Part shown: in pieces, positions 56,193-64,000 of the stretch
Numbering within the stretch: the stretch's first letter is position 1
How the letters are laid out: every line of letters starts with the position of its first letter
Assembly (NCBI GenBank): GCA_034509425.1
Contig: JAVTVJ010001154.1
Span: 496,001-560,000, forward strand
Reading direction: 5' to 3'
Source of the DNA: Eopsaltria australis
Taxonomy: Eukaryota > Chordata > Aves > Passeriformes > Petroicidae
Length of the DNA: 64,000 bases
Notes under the pieces: generated by a model
Database searches by the model: none
What the model saw: only the letters and a program-made list of their open reading frames with translations
Told to the model about the DNA's origin: nothing
Program-made: the position numbers and the translations under genes

Positions 56193-58942
56193 GTAAATGA
56201 AAAAAATATTAACTCTAAAAGGAGAAAATGGTTCCATTGTAGGGAAAATCCTTCTAAAAATTAATGAGTCTTTTCTGCATGGTGGCATCAGGGTTTCTGC
56301 CAATCACTGCACAAATCAAGGAATTGTAATGGACTTCAAATTGCAATGATCTAAATGTGTAAGCAAATGGAGACTTGCAGCCAAAGCTATTGTTCTTTAT
56401 TTAGATAAATGAAAAAACAGATGCAGGTGGGGAAAAAAAAAACCCCAAACCAAAAGGTTTTCAGATCTAGAAGCTCTTTTTTCCTCCTGGAATACACTCA
56501 CTGTAACAGTGGAGCCACAATCTGCTTAAAGAGGAGTAAGATATTCTATGGCACTAAGGTAATAATAATGCCATCATTTAATTAGTGCTTTGAACTGATC
56601 ATGTTACAGAGATGAAAAATTTGATGCTTTAACTGAGTTTCTACTAGTTTTACCAAAGAACCTTAATCCTAATTGATTGATCTGTTCAGATTGAAATAGA
56701 AGAAATACATAAATACATAAAAATAAACTCTCATCATTATTCATCAACAATTGAAAGCAGCTGCAATTTTCTCAAAACTTCAACTCTCTTAAAAGAGAAA
56801 GACAAATTTCACTATTCATAGGTTTTAGCTTTTGCATTTGTGGAAAACAACAACTTCAGGGATATCTGTAAATAATATCACCTGTGAGGGACAAAAAGAA
56901 AGAGTGCTTGAAAATGAGAATGATTAAATCAATGTCTTGAATTTCAGCAGAAAGATACACATTAATTGAAGTGATTTTTGTGCATATATAAACTATAAGT
57001 TATATATACATTATATAAATTAAATTAATATATATAAACTAATTAAAATATATAAAAACTAATTAAAATATATATAAACTAATTAAAATACAAAAATTAA
57101 TTAATAGAAACTAAATTAATTATAATTATTAAATCAGTTATTAAAACTGCCAATGAATGAGCAAAGAAACCCAACACCAAAACCACTGCAAAGGTGGATG
57201 TGCTGTGGGTGATGCTCAGAGAGAAATGGCAGGGAAAGGGTGAGAAGATCTTCTGCTCTTTCTCTCACCATTTTACATTTTGTTGATATTTTAGGTACTG
57301 ATGTGCTCAGATTCAAAGCACACTGAGGTTTTGAGGGTTTTTTTTTTAAATTCATCTGTCCTTTTAATTAATGCATACACATTTCTATACTTTAATTAAA
57401 GATTAGTTTTGAACCATAAACATGTTACAAAGTATTTAAATCTACTGTAATAGAACTACATATCATTTTTATTGCTTGTATTGTTCAAAATGCAGTTATG
57501 AAAACCATGCTTTAATAAAACCTCCCTGATTTTTCTCCAGGAGCTACAAGACCAGTATATTAGTCAGAAACAGCATTTCTTTAGAGGTCTAGACACTTTT
57601 TCCCTCAGAGAGAACTAAATTTTATGTTGCCTGGCTATAAATCAGCCCTGGAGATGCCTTTAATCCACCCCAGCAGATAAAATACACCCAAGAAGTCTTG
57701 CATATAAATACTGAACAAGACCATTATTCCCCACGTTAAAAAGTCATGTTTTTTCCAAGCCTATCCTCTTACTCAATTCCATTAGCAGCTCACAAGTGGG
57801 ATAATGAATCCAGCAAAGGAAAAGGCTCCATCAGCAGTGGCATTGCTGAGCTGCCAGTGATTAACAGAGGGGAGCTACCAAGGATGCCCAGCAAAGCAAA
57901 CCCATCTCAGGCTCCCGCAGGAGAGTGGGAGATGATTCCTTTTGCATCCAGCACCACAGGCAGAGCCCCTGGCAGCTGCTCAGGAATATTTACTGCAGGT
58001 GGTGCTGCTGCTGGCACTGGGGGTTTGGCTGGGCAGACTGGGATGCTGGTACTGGATATTTGCCTTTTGAATGCACTCAGTTCCCAGCAGTTCCATACAT
58101 TATCACGTTAGTCCTCATCATGAGCAAAGCAAGGGTGGTGAGGAGATCAGAACTGCAGGAAATGTCAGCAGAATGTTAAACAGAAACTGTCAAATGCTCC
58201 ACATGGGTACTTTTTTGACTTTGAATTTGTCTCCTTTTGGACTGCAATTTATTTGTGTGCCTGCTATTGAACAATGCTGGATTTCAGGCTTTGATTTGAT
58301 TGCTTCTTTTTCCATTTATATTAATGAATTATTTTCATTTTTTAAAGGTAATTAATTAACCTCCTGTGTACTCCCACAGACCATAGGTTCATCACAAAAG
58401 TCCTCCTGCTTCCATCCCCATTCTCCCTTGATTGCAGACCCATTCTAACATGCCAAATTTCTGGTGAGGAACATTCTGAGCTTCTCCAGGGGTGGCCTGG
58501 AGCCTCTGCAGGGCTCTCAGCAGCTCCCCAGAGTCCCTGAGCTCAGGAAGGGGAAGCAGCCCCAGTTTGTGTGAGTGAGGCCAGAAGGCACTGCCAGGTT
58601 ACAGCCCCTCTTGTTTCCCATCCTCAGAAAAATCCAGGTGATTTAACACACCTGCATCTACTCACTGCTGCTGTACATTGTGTAGTCACAGCATTCCCAC
58701 AGACACCCTGCTAATAAATGAATTTATTATCAGATCCTCAAGTTGAAAGTGCACTTGGAAACACGAGATTATTTTTAGTTGAAATTATCCTTCTCTCTGA
58801 AAAATGTTGCAAGTAAAAGCACCATTTGTGGAGCTATGTTTCACTTCATTTTTTTTCTTTAATGTGTAAATATAAATGCTGTGGGTTTTTATTTTTGTTG
58901 GCCAATACTGGGATTTTCACTCTCTTTTCTGTTTTTTGACAG
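56193..58942 (+). other. RBP2 intron 1 (2.75 kb)
   Basis: The donor is GTAAAT and the acceptor TTTTTTGACAG. It contains an AT-rich tandem array at 56983-57135. The open frames near 57746-58355 have no splice context or homology. Confidence 0.75.
56983..57135. repeat. AT-rich tandem repeat in RBP2 intron 1
   Basis: Degenerate units of about 18-20 bp (ATATATAAACTAATTAAA and variants) repeat several times. The tract is almost pure A+T. Confidence 0.88.
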
Positions 58943-59121
58943 GTATTGATTTTGCAACTCGTAAGATTGCAAAGCACTTGAAACAAACAAAGGAGATTGT
59001 TCAGAATGGAGACAATTTTAAAACAAAAACTCTCAGTACTTTCAGAAACTATGAACTGGATTTCACTGTGGGAGTGGAGTTTGAAGAGCACACCAAAGGC
59101 CTGGATAACCGAGTGGTAAAG
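58943..59121 (+). CDS. RBP2: RBP2 exon 2
   Basis: The exon is 179 nt, identical in length and phase to RBP1 exon 2. It completes Gly24 and encodes [18 protein letters not shown]..., Lys40, [35 protein letters not shown] and up to Lys83, ending AAG/GTGAGA. Human RBP2 has Asp where Gly24 stands; Gly at this place is found in RBP7. Confidence 0.97.
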
Positions 59122-60673
59122 GTGAGAACCTGGTCCTGATATCTGCTTGTACCCAGCCAGCACCAGGAGCCAGCAGTTCCAAAAACCTGCTGAGCACCTT
59201 CAGTAAAACCCCAATACTTTACAGACATCAGAGGATTTTTATAAGGCAGAAATCATTTGCATCCTGAGACAGTTTTCTTTCCTGCTACAAGCATTTATTA
59301 GATATGCAAATCAGGATGGCTGCTGAGATTTGTGAGGACAATCATTAATTATGTTTTTCTAGTAGGGGATTTTTCCAGCTTTTCCATGATACACCTTATG
59401 TATCTAGAAAGAAGCAAAATTGTATTTTCACCTGTGCATCCTCCTTAATGAAACTGTGGGTTCATCCCTCTGGATTTAGGGCTGTGTCAATATAAATTTT
59501 CATTTTGAGAGGGCTGGGTTTGCACTGATCACTCTCAGCTGGGCAGTTCAACAGCTGGACATTGCTAACAATAAACCTGCACTTGGCTTTTAATGTGAGG
59601 GCAGCTTTGGGAAGGGCAAGAGAAAAATGTGAGCCAAAGCTTGGAGTGGTTCAGGTGCAGAGGGGCAGGGAGGGCCAGCAGAGGATGCTTCAGTGCCTTG
59701 GGGGTAACTGGAGTAACTTGAGCCCAGAACTCCCCCAGGAGCCTGTGGCCACTTGTCCAGAGCCCTTCCAGGGGGATCTGTGGACAGCACTTGGAATAAG
59801 GGCTGTGCTGTGGCCCCTGCCCAACCTCCTGGGGCAGAGGCAGCTCCTGGGGACTCAAACAAGGCTCTCTCAGGGAAGTCAGGGAGGCAAAGGATGCACA
59901 CGAGCACCAATTCACTTCCTGAACTCAGTTTCATGTTTCTGTATCAATACTGCCTCTGGTTTACTTTCTTCTCACCCTAAAATGTTTAAGCAACACTTTC
60001 AAATGCAGAAAGGCCAGCAGATCTTAGATTTCCATTGCCTGTCCCCACGGGAGCCTTGCTAACCCAGCATCCCCTTCCTGCTTTGGTCACCATTCCCTGA
60101 ATCCACTGCTGCCAGCTCTGCTGATTTCCACACTTGTGCTCTGCCACTCACCTTGCAGTGGCCAAACTGTGAGAAGCTGAGATCCAAACTCTGTCAACGA
60201 GCCCTGTGTGCTTTGGCAATTGCCACAGGAGAAGTGGCAGCATAAAGGACACGTTTACATTGGAGCTCACATCATCCTTCACTAGAGGGGCACAAATTTA
60301 ACAGAAGACATTGTCTGTTCACCATGGATCACTTTTAATTCTCAAACTAACTTTGTGCACTGTAACTCCTATGATTCCTCCCTAATTATTTCTCATTCAC
60401 AGCACTGCAAGCCTTCAAAGACTAAGACCCATTTTTTCACTATCCTGAACATCCCTAAATCTCTAAATTTTCTTTCTATCTCCTCCAGTGGGCACTGGGT
60501 GGAACAAGTTCCTGTGACAAAGTCCATGCTTTAAAATGCTGCTCCCACATCTCTTCAGATCAGTTGAGGGCATTGCTAAGGATCTAAGGACTCATTAGTT
60601 TAATCACCCCTTAAATCCATCAATTAGTGCTCCTCTAGTGCTCATCACCACTACCAAAGCCATTGTCTTGCTC

Positions 60674-60707
60674 AAGGAAGGAAGGAAGGAAGGAAGGAAG
60701 GAAGGAA
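60674..60707. repeat. (AAGG)n microsatellite
   Basis: About eight perfect AAGG units form a purine-only tract. Confidence 0.95.
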
Positions 60708-61380
60708 TTGTGCATTTATAACCCTACCTGATTTAATTACTTTCACTGCTCATTTCTAAACAAGTCATATCATTTGTTTCTAGGGAGATGAGGGAAAAAG
60801 GAAGCATGTCATGTCATTATTCTCTGAATTGCTCTAAAAGTATTTTCTGGTCATTCTATTAACAAAACAATGCCTCAAACACATTAAAGTTAGATGAAGG
60901 TAATAAAATTGGTAGGCAACACTTAAATGTAAAGAGGGCATGGATAATTTAAAGAGCATGTAGCTTGAAAATTCCGTAAATAAGAAAGAAATTAACTGAA
61001 ATGGAATGAGTTTTGTCTCATTATTAATGGAAAGCTCCCTCATAAGAGAAATAAATCATCCAGTGCTGAACTAGAAAACGAATTAAGCTCACAGTATGCT
61101 TGGAGCTTTACAATAACTGAGCTTTCATGGACTGTAACTGGTCTCTAATAAGGATTTGCCTGAGACATGGTTAAACACATCCCTGAAGGACAATGGCTCA
61201 AATGCAGAACAACTCCAACAGAGTGGCTTTGGATGTACCCTGGCACATCTGCAGGTAGATAACTCAGCCTGTAAAGGGAGCTGACAGGATGACTGAGGGC
61301 TCTCCTGCTCCTGGCCAGGAGTCAGCACACCCAGCACCCTGCCTGCTGCTGGCTGAACCACAGCACACCAGGGCATGGCT

Positions 61381-61480
61381 GAGGATGGAAGGGATCTCCT
61401 GGGAACACCCAGTCCAAGCCCTCTGCTCAGGCAGGATCAGCTACAGCCCCTTGTCCAGCTCATGATCACATCTCTTTAAA
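61381..61480 (-). mobile_element. CR1-like LINE fragment, antisense
   Basis: GGAAGGGATCTCCTGGGAAC, then CCCAGTCCAAGCCCTCTGCT and CAGGCAGGATCAGCTACAGC resemble the reverse complement of the CR1 3' region (GGAAGGGACCTC...CCAGTCCAACCCCCTGCTCAAGCAGGGTCA). It is diverged and short. Confidence 0.6.
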
Positions 61481-61987
61481 TTGCTTTGTGAAAGCACATG
61501 AAAATATCCAAACAAATTCAGTGTATGAGATGATATTAATGTGCACTTCCTGTTGTTACCTCATGCAGAGCTAGAAAAGGTGCTAGCACTGCACTTGTCG
61601 GTTCAAGCCCTCAAGTCTTCACTCATGAAACCCTGTAATTTTTCCATTAATGGCTTAAAACAGCAAGGAAAAAATGCACTTGGCATATACTGCACAAGTA
61701 GCTGCAAGCACACTCAACAATTCACCAGCCAGTGTGAACACGTGATGCTCATGTGAGAGGAGAAACACATGGAAATGACAACAAAGCACTGCAAAAGCTT
61801 CCCTCATCACACTGCTCTCACCTTGAACACATTTGGGTTTTGTTTAAATGCTTTTGGGGTTTTTTATGAGGGAGATGGAGAATTATAGGAAGCAAGTGTA
61901 ATTGTGTATTCCCATTGTTTGAACTTATTTTTCTATGTTCATAAACTTCTCGTTGATGTAACTGAGTTAATGCTCTGGCTCATGCAG

Positions 61988-62089
61988 ACCCTGGTGACCT
62001 GGGATGGGGACAAACTGGTCTGTGTTCAGAAGGGTGAAAAGAAGAACAGGGGCTGGAAGCACTGGATTGAAGGAGACATCCTGCACCTG
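61988..62089 (+). CDS. RBP2: RBP2 exon 3 (carries Gln108-to-His change)
   Basis: The exon is 102 nt after CATGCAG. It encodes [20 protein letters not shown] and [14 protein letters not shown], residues 84-117, ending CTG/GTAAGG. The codon for residue 108 is CAC (His), where CRBP-I and mammalian CRBP-II have Gln that hydrogen-bonds the retinol hydroxyl. RBP5 and RBP7 (CRBP-III and CRBP-IV) have His at the same position. Flanking residues (KKNRGW.HWIEGD) also resemble RBP7, but the preceding [17 protein letters not shown] fits RBP2. Confidence 0.96.
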
Positions 62090-64000
62090 GTAAGGGCTGC
62101 TCCCCAGCCACAGCACATCACCCAGGCTGAAACACGGCCTCAGCCTTTCCATTTCAAAGGATTTGGGTCTTTTCTTTCTAGTTAAAAAGGTCTTTAGACC
62201 GTTGTGATCTCTGAACTCTGAGGAAATTCCCCCTCTGCTTCAACTCAGGAGTGCTCAGTTTCTTTCCACCTGCTCCCAATTAAGTCATAACCCTGCAGTG
62301 GTTTTTTTGCTCCAGTCCACTGCCCTCCAGCTCTTAACCCTTCCTGTTACATTGCACCTCTAACAGAATCTCATTCCTATAGAATTGCTGGTAGGGAAAA
62401 AAAAGAAGAAAAAACCCCAATCAGATTGCAAGAAAAATGTTATTCTTTTTTTCTGAGTGAAGCAATATGAAATTTTAGCACACTATGCTGTAAAACAGAT
62501 CAGAAACCCCTGGATACTCCAGAAGATCCCACAAACAATCTATACTGTGATTATTTTTCCTAGTTCAGTAATAAATTCAAACATCTAAAGTAGAAAGCTG
62601 TAGCCCAAAGATAGATGTGGTGAGTCCAAGAGAGGCCAGAAAAGCCTGTGCAGGAAATCAGCAGTCAGTGATATGCAGGAGGATTTCAAAATCACAGCAC
62701 CAGAGAATCACAGAGCCATTAAGGTTGGAAACGACCGCCAAGATCATGCAGTCCCAGCCTTGAGCACCACCATGTCCATTAAATCATACCACAGAGTGCC
62801 ACATCCACTCATTTTCTAACATTTCACATAATGGAAATGATTGCAGTTTCCTGGGACAGCAATCAGGGAACAGGCATGATAATGCTGGATGGCACAAGAG
62901 GTGGAGAGGGAGATCCTTGGGAAGAGCCCATTGTTCTATCCATGCTTTCCCCAAGATGCTCCTGCCCAAGTTTGCTTCACACACCCTTGGTGTGGGCAGC
63001 CACAGTGGCTCCCATCCCTGTGCCTGAAAGGCCAAAGGCAGGAATTCCAAACCACAAGGTGCCCCCCCGCTAAAGCCACCAGTCCAGAGCACTTCTGCAG
63101 CTCTGAACACACATTCCAAAGCTGCCCTGTAGGGTCACACCATGGGGGTTCTAGAAAAGCAGCCCTGGAAGGTCCAGAATTGGCCTTTCCCTGGGCCCTG
63201 AGGTGACCATGGAAACACATCCAGCTCACCTGAGATGGGCTGGCCAAAAGAATGCTGGGTTTGTGACCTTCCTGAGCAATTGTGTGGGAATATTGTGGTT
63301 TGTGCCCTTGCAGGGCATTGTTCACCTGTTCCCATCACAGGGAACATCTGGGCAATGCTGCAGGGGATTGGGGACACTCTGGGGTGCATCTTTGCTGTTT
63401 GTGTGAGGTTCTGTCCTGTTTGTGTGCTGGGATTGAAGGGATTGTCACTGATCAATGAAGGGCTTTGCACTTCTCCATCTTGTGTGAAGTCCATGCCCTT
63501 GGGTGAACACTGCACTGCACTAAAAACTTCTACAGGCTGGCACCAAGATTTGGGCTGAGACTGATGGGAACAAAGCCAAGCAGATCCTTCCAGCAGTTTT
63601 CAGAAACCCTGCTGCAGGTTTGGGCCAGTGCTGCCACAGAGGCAGCTGCAGTCCCTTCAGAGCCCTGTTTGGCACAGGAGTGCTGCCTGATGGCACCAGC
63701 CAAACTGCATGCACTGCATGTGCAGCTGTGCAGCCTCCAGGAGGGCACTGCAGCCCTGGGCAGCAATGGTGCATTGCTCTGCCCCTGAGGAATGGCTGGG
63801 CACGCCTCTGAACAAACCAGCTTTCTAAAGCATTCTTCTTCTTTTATTATTTCCTTGTTTCAGTGCTTCTCATGAATTTTGAGGTACCATGAATTACAAA
63901 CTATTACACTATATTGTTTAATAACAGAGCATGAAAAAGCCTTGAATTAAAGCTCCATTTTTATGCATTTCTCATATTTATTCTTCTTAGAGCTCAATTC
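62090..64000 (+). other. RBP2 intron 3 (partial, continues beyond window)
   Basis: This begins with donor GTAAGG. I looked for a short terminal exon encoding a CxQxFKK-like tail after an acceptor and did not find one, so it should lie past 64000. The stretch contains an antisense CR1-like fragment (62690-62825). The open frames at 62784-63811 overlap on both strands and show no family resemblance. Confidence 0.7.
62690..62825 (-). mobile_element. CR1-like LINE fragment, antisense 3' end
   Basis: GAGAATCACAGAGCCATTAA, GGTTGGAAACGACCGCCAAG, ATCATGCAGTCCCAGCCTT, then AGCACCACCATGTCCATTAA and AGAGTGCCACATCCACTC match the reverse complement of avian CR1 3' ends as I know them. This is the clearest LINE fragment in the window and supports an avian or at least sauropsid origin. 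Confidence 0.8.

Larger units (their letters stand above)
59122..61987 (+). other. RBP2 intron 2 (2.9 kb)
   Basis: The donor is GTGAGA and the acceptor CTCATGCAG. It contains an AAGG microsatellite (60674-60707) and an antisense CR1-like fragment (61381-61480). I see no other exon. Confidence 0.75.
56123..64000 (+). other. RBP2: RBP2 gene, cellular retinol-binding protein 2 (3' end outside the window)
   Basis: RBP2 (CRBP-II) carries retinol and retinal in enterocytes and supports retinal reduction and LRAT esterification of dietary vitamin A. Exons 1-3 (56123-56192, 58943-59121, 61988-62089) encode 117 residues in frame. [46 protein letters not shown] and the [17 protein letters not shown] stretch identify RBP2 rather than RBP1, RBP5 or RBP7. 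Exon 4, about 17 codons ending in a CxQVFKKK-like tail, was searched for in 62090-64000 and not found. The N terminus is one residue shorter than human. The residue equivalent to the retinol-contacting Gln108 is His108 (GWKHW). Lys40, Arg58 and Trp106 are kept. It follows RBP1 in tandem. Confidence 0.93.

Noticed and set aside
61595..61610. GGTTCAAGCC, resembling a tRNA T-loop box B
   Set aside because: No matching A box, acceptor stem or anticodon arm can be folded around it.
56123..62089. Assignment of the second retinol-binding gene to RBP7 because of His108 and Gly24
   Set aside because: TWEMESNENFEGYM, NFKTKT, TVGVEF and [13 protein letters not shown] are RBP2 features, and the tandem position after RBP1 is that of RBP2.

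Overview
The window looks like vertebrate nuclear DNA, most probably from a bird and perhaps a songbird. The genes are split by short GT-AG introns. The recognisable old repeats are short, 5'-truncated fragments resembling avian CR1 LINEs, plus LTRs of endogenous retroviruses. No mammalian SINEs are seen. All three protein genes are vertebrate genes on the + strand, in the order NMNAT3 - RBP1 - RBP2. This is the same neighbourhood and relative orientation as human 3q23. Species assignment is inference; gene identities rest on translated exons.

Layout. 1-12.2 kb holds no recognisable exon. It contains one well-delimited solo LTR (8024-8767, minus orientation, 6-bp target duplication). At 12.2-13.15 kb lies a CpG island that is probably the NMNAT3 promoter. 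It carries four copies of a 22-bp tandem repeat, each with a splice-donor-like site. A G-rich 9-bp-based minisatellite and a TA/TG microsatellite follow directly. NMNAT3 has its coding start at 19505 and four coding exons ending at 29939 (267 codons). One of these exons (28123-28232) is not conspicuous as an open frame and was found by splice phase and homology. About 1.2 kb after the NMNAT3 poly(A) signals, RBP1 (cellular retinol-binding protein 1) begins at 31411. It has four exons with the classic CRBP structure and ends at 47118 (135 codons). An ERVL-like LTR sits in its third intron. About 9 kb further on, RBP2 (intestinal-type cellular retinol-binding protein 2) starts at 56123 behind a TATA box and HNF4/DR1-type sites. 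Three of its four exons are present; the last must lie beyond base 64000.

Function. NMNAT3 makes NAD+ from NMN and ATP, classically in mitochondria. RBP1 and RBP2 are tandem paralogues that carry retinol/retinal for LRAT and retinol dehydrogenases, and the dehydrogenases use NAD(P). I infer no operon-like coordination; the cluster is an old vertebrate synteny block.

The most interesting observations are: (i) the RBP2 retinol-contact glutamine is replaced by histidine, as in RBP5/RBP7; (ii) the NMNAT3 promoter island combines repeated splice donors with a G-quadruplex-prone minisatellite; (iii) the solo LTR has an internal 100-bp duplication; (iv) NMNAT3 has an enlarged, divergent linker exon. 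I found no prokaryotic-type system, CRISPR array or novel multi-gene system.
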